Source: Hungatella sp. UBA4396 (GTDB taxonomy: Bacteria > Bacillota > Clostridia > Lachnospirales > Lachnospiraceae). Taken from it: a DNA stretch of 64,000 bases. This document shows, in pieces, positions 23,720-31,629 of the stretch (its first letter is position 1; each line of letters starts with the position of its first letter). Position numbers and translations under genes: made by a program. The notes below the pieces were generated by a model, which saw nothing but the letters and a program-made list of their open reading frames with translations, ran no database searches and was not told where the DNA came from. The stretch is from NCBI GenBank assembly GCA_002389905.1, contig DGRE01000025.1:62001-126000 (forward strand), in the 5' to 3' direction.

Positions 23720-25321
23720 ATGAAACTGATGTTTGTCGGAGCAGCCCATGAAGTTACCGGAAGCTGCCATTATCTGGAGGCCGCCGGCCTTAAAATTCTT
23801 GTAGACTGCGGTATGGAGCAGGGAATAGACAAGTTTGAAAACGTAGTCATCCCAGTCAGCTATGCAGAAATTGATTACGTTCTTCTGACCCATGCCCATA
23901 TCGATCACGCAGGAATGCTTCCCTTTATCTACGCCAGAGGCTTTCGTGGAAAAGTGATTTCCACCGATGCCACTGCTGATCTGTGCAGCATTATGCTGAG
24001 AGACAGCGCCCATATTCAGGAGTCAGAAACAGAGTGGAAGAACAGGAAGGCCAGACGTGCCGGACAGGCGGAGGAAGAACCCCTTTACCGGACCGAGGAT
24101 GCCATGGGTGTATTGGAACTGTTCCGCCCCTATCGTTACGATGAAAAGGTGGAACTGGAAGAGGGCCTTACGGTCCGCTTCATCGATGTAGGACACCTTC
24201 TTGGCTCCGCTTCCATTGAGGTCTGGATTACAGAAGAGGAAGATACGAAAAAAATAGTTTTTTCCGGAGACATCGGAAACAAAAATAAGCCCCTGATCCG
24301 GGACCCCCAGTACATAACCAAGGCAGATTATGTGGTTATGGAATGCACCTATGGAGACCGTCTCCATGCCCCTCTTCCGGATCATGTTTCCATTCTTGCG
24401 GACATTGTTCAAAGAACTTTGGACAGGGGAGGAAATGTGGTGATACCGGCATTTGCCGTAGGCAGAACCCAGGAGCTTCTCTACATTTTCCGCCACATCA
24501 AGGCGGATCACCGGATCACCGGACACAATGGATTTGAGGTTTACGTCGACAGCCCTCTGGCTGTTGAGGCCACCCAGGTGTTTAAAGACAATCTGGCAGA
24601 CTGCTACGATGAGGAGACCAGGGAACTGGTCATGAAGGGAATTAACCCCATTTCTTTTCCAGGGCTTAAGCTGTCTGTTACCAGCGAGGAGTCCAAAAAC
24701 ATCAATTTTAACACGAAACCCAAAGTAATTATATCAGCGGCAGGCATGTGCGACGCGGGCCGTATCCGCCATCATTTAAAGCATAATCTGTGGAGGCCGG
24801 AATGCACTGTGGTCTTTACCGGCTACCAGTCCGTAGGGACTTTAGGCAGAAGCCTGGTGGATGGGAACAAAGAGGTAAAGCTGTTTGGCGAAACCATTCA
24901 GGTGGAAGCCCATATTGAACAGATGGATGGAATGAGCTCCCATGCAGATATGGAAGGACTGATTACCTGGTTGAACGCATTTGAAGGAAAACCTCGTCAG
25001 GTATTTCTTGTACACGGAGATGACCAGGTCTGCAAATTCTTTGCAGAAAAAATGGAGAGAGAGTACGGACATAACATAAAGGCCCCCTATTCAGGCTCGG
25101 TTTATGACCTTTCTCTTGGCCGCTGGGAAAAAGAAACAGAAGGCATCCCTATTACAAAAGCTATGGAAACTGCCAAAAAACCTGTGGGCGTATACGGAAG
25201 GCTCTTTGCCGCCGGAGAAAGGCTTTTGCAGGTTATCCGCAACAATCAGGGAGGCGCCAACAAGGATCTTGCCAAGTTTGCAGATCAGATTAATTCATTA
25301 TGTGATAAATGGGACAGATAA
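23720..25321 (+). CDS. Metallo-beta-lactamase/beta-CASP/RMMBL ribonuclease-like protein
   Basis: Predicted zinc-dependent RNA-processing nuclease (533 aa) of the CPSF73-like branch, distinct from RNase J. The MBL zinc motif is THAHIDHAG near residue 60. The downstream histidine is in VGHLLGSA and the aspartate in FSGDIGN. The beta-CASP block follows (AFAVGRTQELLY, YVDSPLAVEAT). The RMMBL part has the VHGDD context and SSHADMEGL. The extra C-terminal ~100 residues are not recognised. The start follows AGGAGGGG; an upstream in-frame TTG extension of 70 codons runs through the structured leader and is rejected. rnhA begins 15 bases later, suggesting a joint nucleic-acid processing unit. Confidence 0.93.
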   Translation: MKLMFVGAAHEVTGSCHYLEAAGLKILVDCGMEQGIDKFENVVIPVSYAEIDYVLLTHAHIDHAGMLPFIYARGFRGKVISTDATADLCSIMLRDSAHIQESETEWKNRKARRAGQAEEEPLYRTEDAMGVLELFRPYRYDEKVELEEGLTVRFIDVGHLLGSASIEVWITEEEDTKKIVFSGDIGNKNKPLIRDPQYITKADYVVMECTYGDRLHAPLPDHVSILADIVQRTLDRGGNVVIPAFAVGRTQELLYIFRHIKADHRITGHNGFEVYVDSPLAVEATQVFKDNLADCYDEETRELVMKGINPISFPGLKLSVTSEESKNINFNTKPKVIISAAGMCDAGRIRHHLKHNLWRPECTVVFTGYQSVGTLGRSLVDGNKEVKLFGETIQVEAHIEQMDGMSSHADMEGLITWLNAFEGKPRQVFLVHGDDQVCKFFAEKMEREYGHNIKAPYSGSVYDLSLGRWEKETEGIPITKAMETAKKPVGVYGRLFAAGERLLQVIRNNQGGANKDLAKFADQINSLCDKWDR

Positions 25322-25336
25322 GGAGAACTACCGAAC

Positions 25337-25813
25337 ATGACCAAAGTACTGTTGTTTACAGACGGAGCTGCAAGAGGAAACCCTGACGGACCGGGAGGAT
25401 ACGGAACGGTTCTGCAGTTTACTGATTCCAAAGGGCAGCTCCATGAAAAGACCATGTCAGCAGGCTATAAAAAAACCACCAATAACCGGATGGAGCTGAT
25501 GGCAGCCATCGCAGGCCTGGAAGCCCTTACCAGGCCCTGCCAGGTGGAACTTTACTCTGACTCCAAGTATGTGACAGATGCCTTTAACCAGCACTGGATC
25601 GACAACTGGGTGAAAAACAACTGGCAGCGGGGAAAAAGCGGTCCTGTTAAAAACGTGGACTTGTGGGAGCGGATTTTAAGGGCAATGGAACCCCATCAGG
25701 TGACCTTTCACTGGGTAAAGGGACATGCAGGCCATCCCCAGAATGAACGGTGCGATAAACTGGCCACCACAGCGGCTGACGGGAACGATCTGCTGGTTGA
25801 CGAAGGGATATAA
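25337..25813 (+). CDS. rnhA: Ribonuclease HI
   Basis: Type 1 RNase H (158 aa) degrading the RNA strand of RNA-DNA hybrids. The catalytic DEDD residues are all present: Asp9 (LFTDGAARGNP), Glu53 (NNRMELMA), Asp75 (YSDSKYV) and Asp140 (NERCDKLA). The basic-protrusion region WVKNNWQRG and the catalytic-loop HWVKGHAGHP match E. coli-type enzymes. It is co-directional with, and 15 bases from, the beta-CASP gene. Type 2 RNase H is also encoded at 9.2 kb. Confidence 0.97.
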   Translation: MTKVLLFTDGAARGNPDGPGGYGTVLQFTDSKGQLHEKTMSAGYKKTTNNRMELMAAIAGLEALTRPCQVELYSDSKYVTDAFNQHWIDNWVKNNWQRGKSGPVKNVDLWERILRAMEPHQVTFHWVKGHAGHPQNERCDKLATTAADGNDLLVDEGI

Positions 25814-25917
25814 AACTTACATATCTCTTACAATGTCTTACTAAATGTGAATTGCTATTTTCTTTCTTTTTTATTTGTGATATGGTAATTTCATCAAGTC
25901 AGGTCAGGTGATCATAC

Positions 25918-26721
25918 ATGAATAAAAATAGAGGAATTTGGATTGTAATCGGAAGCATTCTGGTTATCGGAATCTTGATAACCTTAGCTACCAACAATTT
26001 TGTAAAAAGTAAAGAAAACCTTCCGGATTCCGGGAAAGGAGCAGGGCAGCCGGCTGTCCTGTCCCAGGAAGCGGAGGAGTCCGGCAGTTACGGCGGCCAG
26101 CCGGAGCTGTTTTCAATGGAACAGGCTGAGGCCCCCCCGGAAGTTTCCAGGGATCAGGTCATAGCAGGAAAAGAAAGGCCCGCCACGGAAGAGGAAGGCA
26201 GTTCTCCGGAGTCAGGAGAGATGAGCTTTTCAGTCAAGAGCTTTGAGGCCCCTGCGCCCCAGGCTGAGACAGAAGCTGTCATTTCCCCCATCAGTCCGGA
26301 TACAAAATCCAGGTCTTCCATGTTAGCCGCTCCGGGAGAGGAAACCGCAGATTACCAGAAGCACTTATCAGAGCTGGATGCCCAGATCAAAAAGATGTGG
26401 AAGGAATCAGGAGATTCCAATACCTATTCCATGAAAGCGCTAGCGGATAAGGAGTTAAAGCTGTGGACCATAGAACTGAATGCCATTTATCATGCGGTTT
26501 CAGAAAGGCTGGGTGAGGAAGAGAAGACTCAGTTAGAGACCTCCCAGCAGGAATGGATTAAGTCCAGGGACGGAAAAGCAGAAGAAGCCGCAGACAAATA
26601 CAGCGGCGGAAGCCTGGAAGAGCTGGAATATACGGCTTCCCTGGCGGAATCCACAAGAACCAGGGCATATGATCTGGCAGTCCGGTACGAAAAGGTCTTG
26701 TCCCCTGAAAATTTCCAGTAA
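25918..26721 (+). CDS. Membrane-anchored DUF1311/LprI-like protein
   Basis: Extracytoplasmic protein (267 aa) with one N-terminal membrane anchor at about residues 7-24. A long low-complexity Pro/Glu/Ser-rich linker (about 30-140) follows, and then a C-terminal DUF1311 domain. That domain is recognised from YQKHLSELDAQIKKMW, LKLWTIELNAIYHAV, and QQEWIKSRD, resembling the N-terminal domain of the mycobacterial lysozyme inhibitor LprI. A cell-envelope or lysozyme-related role is inference only. A GGTCAGGTGATC sequence provides the ribosome binding site. It ends at its own terminator, so it is probably monocistronic. Confidence 0.8.
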   Translation: MNKNRGIWIVIGSILVIGILITLATNNFVKSKENLPDSGKGAGQPAVLSQEAEESGSYGGQPELFSMEQAEAPPEVSRDQVIAGKERPATEEEGSSPESGEMSFSVKSFEAPAPQAETEAVISPISPDTKSRSSMLAAPGEETADYQKHLSELDAQIKKMWKESGDSNTYSMKALADKELKLWTIELNAIYHAVSERLGEEEKTQLETSQQEWIKSRDGKAEEAADKYSGGSLEELEYTASLAESTRTRAYDLAVRYEKVLSPENFQ

Positions 26722-26747
26722 AAGCGCGGTGAAAGCCGTGCTTTTTT
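26720..26747 (+). terminator. Terminator after the DUF1311 gene
   Basis: AAAAGCGCGG and CCGTGCTTTT form a 10-bp stem (one G-T) on a TGAAAG loop, with further T residues. The stem starts inside the stop codon. Confidence 0.78.
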
Positions 26748-26778
26748 CTTTGCAGGAAAAAAATTCCCAAGGTACATC

Positions 26779-26807
26779 TTGATAAATAAAATTCCTTGTG
26801 ATAGGAT
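26779..26807 (+). promoter_or_regulatory. Sigma-A promoter of the small membrane protein and alaS
   Basis: TTGATA, a 17-bp spacer and extended -10 TGATAGGAT. The leader to the 49-codon gene is about 37 nt. No T-box fits here. Confidence 0.65.
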
Positions 26808-26850
26808 AGTAAAATGAATCGTACTATATAAACTTTCGGGAGGAAGAAAT

Positions 26851-27000
26851 ATGACAGCAATATTTGGAAGTTTTTTTGGAACCGCAATTAAATTCCTGGT
26901 TTTTCTGGCCATTGCCCTGGGCGGAATTGTATGCGGAAAAAAATACAGAGATCACAAGGATGCAGGCAAGGCCGGCGATGTGACAAAAGAGACAAAATAG
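26851..27000 (+). CDS. 49-residue single-pass membrane protein
   Basis: Short gene with a near-ideal ribosome binding site (GGGAGGAAG, 6 bases before ATG). The product has one hydrophobic segment (about residues 4-27, FGSFFGTAIKFLVFLAIALG) and a charged C-terminal tail (KKYRDHKDAGKAGD, ending KETK). Similar 40-50-residue proteins occur in Lachnospiraceae and are often given misleading automatic names; the function is unknown. It sits 18 bases before alaS behind the only promoter in the gap, so the two genes are probably co-transcribed. Confidence 0.75.
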   Translation: MTAIFGSFFGTAIKFLVFLAIALGGIVCGKKYRDHKDAGKAGDVTKETK

Positions 27001-27018
27001 TAAACGGAGGACAGTAAC

Positions 27019-29658
27019 GTGAAGAAGTACGGTGTAAATGAACTGAGGAAAATGTTCCTTGAATTTTTTGAAAGCAAGGGACATCTGGCGATGAAAAGCT
27101 TCTCCCTGGTTCCCCATAACGATAACAGCCTGCTGCTGATCAACTCAGGCATGGCTCCCCTTAAACCATACTTTACAGGCCAGGAGATTCCCCCAAGAAC
27201 CAGAGTGACCACCTGCCAGAAGTGCATCCGTACAGGCGATATTGAAAATGTAGGCAAGACAGCCCGCCACGGAACTTTTTTTGAAATGCTTGGAAATTTC
27301 TCCTTTGGAGATTATTTTAAAAGAGAAGCCATCCAGTGGTCATGGGAATTTATGACCCAGGTGGTAGGACTGGAAGCGGACAGGCTTTATCCGTCCGTAT
27401 ATCTGGAGGATGACGAAGCCTTTGATATATGGAATAAGGAAATCGGAATTGCTCCTGAGCGGATCTTCCGTTTTGGCAAGGAGGACAACTTCTGGGAGCA
27501 CGGCGCAGGTCCCTGCGGCCCATGTTCCGAGATTTACTATGACAGAGGTGAAAAATACGGCTGCGGAAAATCGGAATGTACCGTCGGATGTGAATGCGAC
27601 CGCTATATTGAGGTGTGGAATAACGTATTCACCCAGTTTGAAAGCGACGGCAAGGGCAATTATGAGGAATTGAAGCAGAAAAACATTGATACAGGCATGG
27701 GCCTTGAGCGTCTGGCAGTGGTGGTTCAGGATGTGGATTCCATTTTTGATGTGGATACCATAAAGGCTCTTTTAACAAGGGTTGGAGAACTGGCAGGCAG
27801 GAACTACAAAGAGGATTACCAGGTGGATGTTTCCCTGCGTTTGATCACAGACCACATCCGTTCCTGTACGTTTATGATTTCAGACGGAATCATGCCTTCC
27901 AACGAAGGAAGAGGTTATGTGCTCCGCCGTTTGCTGAGAAGAGCAGCCCGCCATGGAAAACTTTTGGGAATCGAAGAAAAATTCCTGGCTCAGCTATCTG
28001 AAACCGTCATTGCACTATCCAAAGACGGATATCCTGAACTGGAAGAGAAAAAGGCCATGATCTTAAAGGTTCTCACCCAGGAAGAGGATAAGTTCAACAA
28101 GACCATTGACCAGGGACTTTCCATCTTAAATGATTTGCAGGAGGAGATGGTAAAGAACAACGAAACAGTCCTTTCCGGCGAAAATGCCTTTAAATTATAT
28201 GATACGTATGGTTTCCCCCTTGATCTGACTTTAGAGATTCTGGAAGAAAAGAATTTCGGAGTGGATAAAGAAGGCTTTCAGGCTGCCATGAAAAAGCAGA
28301 GAGAAACTGCCAGAAATGCCAGAAAGACCACCAATTACATGGGCGCTGATGTGACCGTATACCAGTCCCTTGACCCGTCCCTTACCACGGAATTTGCAGG
28401 TTATGATACGTTGGTGCTGGATTCTGCTATTTCCGCCCTCACTACAGAGACAGAAATTGTGGAGGCATTAACTGACGGAGAACTGGGAACCATTATAACG
28501 GAAAAGACTCCATTTTACGGCACCATGGGCGGCCAGCAGGGCGACGTGGGCTACATTGGAAGTGAAAAGGGAGAATTCAAGGTAGAAGATACTATTCACT
28601 TACAGGGCGGCAAGGTAGGCCATGTGGGAAAGATGGTGCGTGGAATGCTCCAGAGCGGAGATAAAGTAACCCTGAGGGTGAGCGAAGAAAACCGCCAGAA
28701 CACCGGAAAGAACCACAGTGCTACCCACCTTCTTCAGAAGGCTTTAAGAACCGTACTGGGCAACCATGTAGAGCAGGCAGGTTCTTTCGTAGATGGAGAC
28801 AAGCTGCGTTTTGACTTTACCCATTTTTCAGCCCTGACACCGGAAGAAATTACTCAGGTAGAGGTACTTGTCAACGAGAAGATCAAGGAAAGTCTTGCTG
28901 TAAAGACTGAGGTCATGACTTTAGACGAGGCAAAAAAAGCCGGCGCTATGGCTCTTTTTGGAGAGAAGTACGGCGAGACAGTCCGCGTGGTACGGATGGG
29001 AGATTTCTCCACCGAGCTTTGCGGCGGAACCCATATTTCCAATACAGGGGTCATCGGCGCATTTAAGATTCTTTCAGAAACAGGAATCGCAGCCGGTGTC
29101 CGCAGAATCGAGGCTCTGACAGGAGACGGTCTGACACGTTATTATCAGGATACAGAAAGAGAACTTCACGAAGCTGCAAAGGCAGCTAAGACAACTCCTT
29201 CCGGCCTGACAGCAAAGATCGAATCCCTTATGGAAGAAATCAAAGCCCTTCATTCTGAAAATGAGAAATTAAAGAGCAAGCTGGCAAACGATTCTCTTGG
29301 CAATGTCACAGATCAGATCAAGGAAGTAAACGGAGTCAAGGTCCTTGCTACAAAGGTTATGGATGTGGATATGAATGGTCTTCGCAACCTTGGAGACCAG
29401 TTAAAGGATCAGTTGGGAGAAGGCGTGGTTGTCATTGCCTCCGTTCAGGATGGCAAAGTAAACTTAATGGCTTCTGCAACAGAAGAAGCTCAGAAAAAGG
29501 GCGCTCATGCAGGAAACTTAATCAAAGCCATTGCCTCTTTCGTGGGCGGCGGCGGCGGCGGACGGCCCAATATGGCTCAGGCCGGCGGCAAGAATCCGGC
29601 AGGAGTTGACACATGTCTTGAAAAGGTTTACGAAGTAGTTGCGGAACAGGTGAAATAA
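27019..29658 (+). CDS. alaS: Alanyl-tRNA synthetase
   Basis: Class II synthetase (879 aa, full length) that charges tRNA-Ala and edits mischarged Ser/Gly. The N-terminal catalytic core begins with FLEFFESKGHLAMKSFSLVP and includes FEMLGNFSFGDYFK and GAGPCGPCSEI. The editing-domain zinc ligands are His566 and His570 (HSATHLLQKALR), Cys668 and His672 (CGGTHISN). The C-terminal DHHA1-type domain contains a GGGGGGRP stretch. Translation begins at GTG, 8 bases after GGAGG. No T-box leader precedes it, unlike many Firmicute alaS genes. Confidence 0.98.
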   Translation: MKKYGVNELRKMFLEFFESKGHLAMKSFSLVPHNDNSLLLINSGMAPLKPYFTGQEIPPRTRVTTCQKCIRTGDIENVGKTARHGTFFEMLGNFSFGDYFKREAIQWSWEFMTQVVGLEADRLYPSVYLEDDEAFDIWNKEIGIAPERIFRFGKEDNFWEHGAGPCGPCSEIYYDRGEKYGCGKSECTVGCECDRYIEVWNNVFTQFESDGKGNYEELKQKNIDTGMGLERLAVVVQDVDSIFDVDTIKALLTRVGELAGRNYKEDYQVDVSLRLITDHIRSCTFMISDGIMPSNEGRGYVLRRLLRRAARHGKLLGIEEKFLAQLSETVIALSKDGYPELEEKKAMILKVLTQEEDKFNKTIDQGLSILNDLQEEMVKNNETVLSGENAFKLYDTYGFPLDLTLEILEEKNFGVDKEGFQAAMKKQRETARNARKTTNYMGADVTVYQSLDPSLTTEFAGYDTLVLDSAISALTTETEIVEALTDGELGTIITEKTPFYGTMGGQQGDVGYIGSEKGEFKVEDTIHLQGGKVGHVGKMVRGMLQSGDKVTLRVSEENRQNTGKNHSATHLLQKALRTVLGNHVEQAGSFVDGDKLRFDFTHFSALTPEEITQVEVLVNEKIKESLAVKTEVMTLDEAKKAGAMALFGEKYGETVRVVRMGDFSTELCGGTHISNTGVIGAFKILSETGIAAGVRRIEALTGDGLTRYYQDTERELHEAAKAAKTTPSGLTAKIESLMEEIKALHSENEKLKSKLANDSLGNVTDQIKEVNGVKVLATKVMDVDMNGLRNLGDQLKDQLGEGVVVIASVQDGKVNLMASATEEAQKKGAHAGNLIKAIASFVGGGGGGRPNMAQAGGKNPAGVDTCLEKVYEVVAEQVK

Positions 29659-29699
29659 CCGGTTCTGTGACGATAATTGAAAAAATAATAAATTTTTTC

Positions 29700-29727
29700 T
29701 TGACGAATGGCAAAATTATGCTATAAT
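29700..29727 (+). promoter_or_regulatory. Sigma-A promoter of rpsU
   Basis: TTGACG and extended -10 TGCTATAAT with a 16-bp spacer. A 7-bp hairpin (CAGTTGT at 29754-29760 with ACAACTG at 29776-29782) lies in the leader just before the ribosome binding site. Confidence 0.8.
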
Positions 29728-29803
29728 CATATCAGTGCTATAAAATACCCAAACAGTTGTATTATGCACAAGTACACAACTGGAGGGAGGTTAGGTGTGA
29801 GCT

Positions 29804-29980
29804 ATGTCAAATGTAATCGTTAAAGATAACGAGACCTTAGATAGTGCTTTACGCAGATTCAAAAGAAACTGTGCAAAAGCAGGTATCCAGCAGGAAATTC
29901 GTAAGAGAGAGCATTACGAGAAACCAAGCGTGAGACGTAAGAAAAAGTCTGAAGCTGCAAGAAAACGTAAATATAACTAA
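29804..29980 (+). CDS. rpsU: 30S ribosomal protein S21
   Basis: Small basic ribosomal protein (58 aa) near the anti-Shine-Dalgarno end of 16S rRNA, important in initiation. The sequence begins SNVIVKDNETLDSALRRFKR and has RKREHYEKPSVRRKKK near its basic C-terminus, both diagnostic for S21. The start is placed 6 bases after AGGTG, itself preceded by GGAGGGAGG. The gene has its own promoter and strong terminator, so it is monocistronic. Confidence 0.97.
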   Translation: MSNVIVKDNETLDSALRRFKRNCAKAGIQQEIRKREHYEKPSVRRKKKSEAARKRKYN

Positions 29981-29996
29981 TTGTTAAAAGATGAAT

Positions 29997-30031
29997 CCCT
30001 GGTCTTGTTTCGGCATGACCAGGGGTTTTTT
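29997..30031 (+). terminator. Terminator of rpsU
   Basis: CCCTGGTC and GACCAGGG form a perfect 8-bp stem with a 12-nt loop, followed by GTTTTTT. Confidence 0.85.
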
Positions 30032-30050
30032 CGACTTTTAGAGGGCGATA

Positions 30051-30079
30051 GAATTTTCCGGCTTTTGTCTGCATATAGT
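30051..30079 (+). promoter_or_regulatory. Putative sigma-E promoter of yqfC-yqfD
   Basis: GAATTTT, a 14-bp gap, then CATATAGT. The 16-base core 30067-30082 is identical to that before spoIVA. The -35 side is less conserved. The predicted start is near 30086. Confidence 0.52.
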
Positions 30080-30104
30080 GTAGGGAAGCAGAATGGAAAG
30101 GCGT

Positions 30105-30377
30105 ATGGATATGTTGGAGGAATCAAAGGAAAAGGCAGCTTCCGCTTTAAGACTCCCCAAGGATGTGGTTTTAGGAGAGGTGCTCATATCCTTTTTAGGA
30201 CGCCGAAGCGTTGTCATCGAAAACTACCGGAGCATCATCCTCTACACGGATTGTTCTATCAAGCTTCAGGCCAAAAACTGCCGGGTGATTATTTCCGGAA
30301 ACAGGCTGATGATCGAATATTACACCGGGGAGGAAATGAAGATTACCGGTTACATAAAATCCCTGGAGTTTGAATAA
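30105..30377 (+). CDS. yqfC: Sporulation protein YqfC
   Basis: Small protein (90 aa from this start) of the YqfC/YabP-like family, expressed in the mother cell under sigma-E in Bacillus and always paired with yqfD. It shows the short beta-rich pattern LPKDVVLGEVLISFLGRRSV, IENYRSIILY and MKITGYIKSLEF. An ATG 12 bases upstream is possible, but it would leave only about 7 nt of leader from the predicted sigma-E start, so the inner ATG after GGAAAGG is preferred. The exact molecular role is unknown. Confidence 0.88.
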   Translation: MDMLEESKEKAASALRLPKDVVLGEVLISFLGRRSVVIENYRSIILYTDCSIKLQAKNCRVIISGNRLMIEYYTGEEMKITGYIKSLEFE

Positions 30378-30399
30378 CAGGCAAAAGGAGGTGAGGCGA

Positions 30400-31629
30400 A
30401 TGATCATATGGCTGAACCGTTACATATTTGGCTACCTTTTCGTAGAACTGACCGGATTTTCTCCGGAACGTTTTTTCAATATATGCAGCGTTCATGAAGT
30501 TGAATTGTGGAAGATTGTAAATACAGGGACATCCTACCGTTTTTTCATGTCAGTGAAAGGATTTCGCAGGATCAAGCCCCTGGTACGTAAATCGAAGGTC
30601 AGACTTAGGATACTGAAAAAGTTTGGACTTCCTTTTTTTTTATACCGAAACCGGAAGAGGAAGGCATACGGAGCAGGTTTTGCCTGTTTTTTTATCCTCC
30701 TTTACTGCCTCTCCCTTTTTATCTGGGACATTGAATTTGAAGGAAACCGGATGTATACTTACGATACACTTTTGAAATATTTTGAGTCAGAAGAAATCCA
30801 TTACGGAATGAGAAAGTCGAACATTGACTGTGATGCCCTGGAAGAGGCTCTCCGGACTAATTTTCCGGAAATAACCTGGGTATCGGCCAGGGTATCAGGA
30901 ACCAGGCTTTTGGTTAAGATAAAGGAAAATGAGGTTCTGTCTGAGATTCCTGCAAGGGATGAGACTCCCTGCAACATTGTGGCAGAAAAAGACGGGGTGA
31001 TCACCTCCATGATCGTGCGCAGCGGCGTGCCAAAGGCTTCCATCGGGGATCAGGTGGTAAAAGGTCAGGTGCTGGTCAGCGGCGTCCTTCCCGTTATCGG
31101 AGACAGCGAAGAGATCATGAATGTTCACTACATCCGGTCCGATGCGGACATTACAGCCAGAACAGAATATCATTTTACAAAACAGATCCCGCTTCTGCAG
31201 AAAATTGATGTGGAAACAGGAAAGACCAGAAGGGGCTTGTATGGAAAGCTTTTCAGCTATTCCCTTCTCATTATCCGCCCAAGGCCGGAGGGGACCTTCT
31301 GGAAGATCACCATGGAAGAGGAGCAGCTTCACTTGTTCCAGAACTTTTATCTTCCCGTTTATTTTGGAACAATAACAGGGAAAGAATACATTTCCTATGA
31401 GCGTCCTTACACAGAGGAAGAAAAAAAGCAGCTGGCGGATGAGATAAACGAAAGACTGAAAAAAAAATTATTGGAAAAAGGGGTACAAATTCTGGAAAAT
31501 CATGTTAGAATACTAGATAATGAATCTCTATGCCAGGCTGCCATAGATTTTGTGGCAGAGGAGCCTATAGGCAGGCGGGAAGGGCTTGAGATACAAAGAA
31601 CAGAGGAGCCAAAGGAGACCAGTCAATAG
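30400..31629 (+). CDS. yqfD: Sporulation protein YqfD
   Basis: Membrane protein (409 aa) of the YqfD sporulation family, sigma-E dependent in Bacillus and linked to mother cell-forespore functions. A cytosolic N-terminal domain (about 1-85) precedes one membrane segment at residues 89-108. A large extracytoplasmic part follows with POTRA/FtsQ-like features (IEFEGNRMYTYDTLLKYFE). GVITSMIVRSGVPKASIGDQVVKGQVLVSG resembles a barrel-sandwich/biotinyl-like module. AGGAGG lies 7 bases before the ATG; the longer frame upstream overlaps yqfC and is rejected. phoH starts at the stop codon. Confidence 0.92.
   Translation: MIIWLNRYIFGYLFVELTGFSPERFFNICSVHEVELWKIVNTGTSYRFFMSVKGFRRIKPLVRKSKVRLRILKKFGLPFFLYRNRKRKAYGAGFACFFILLYCLSLFIWDIEFEGNRMYTYDTLLKYFESEEIHYGMRKSNIDCDALEEALRTNFPEITWVSARVSGTRLLVKIKENEVLSEIPARDETPCNIVAEKDGVITSMIVRSGVPKASIGDQVVKGQVLVSGVLPVIGDSEEIMNVHYIRSDADITARTEYHFTKQIPLLQKIDVETGKTRRGLYGKLFSYSLLIIRPRPEGTFWKITMEEEQLHLFQNFYLPVYFGTITGKEYISYERPYTEEEKKQLADEINERLKKKLLEKGVQILENHVRILDNESLCQAAIDFVAEEPIGRREGLEIQRTEEPKETSQ

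Noticed and set aside
29545..29565. GGC-rich repeat near the end of alaS
   Set aside because: Encodes the poly-glycine stretch common in the AlaRS C-terminal domain; no sign of frameshift or a separate element.
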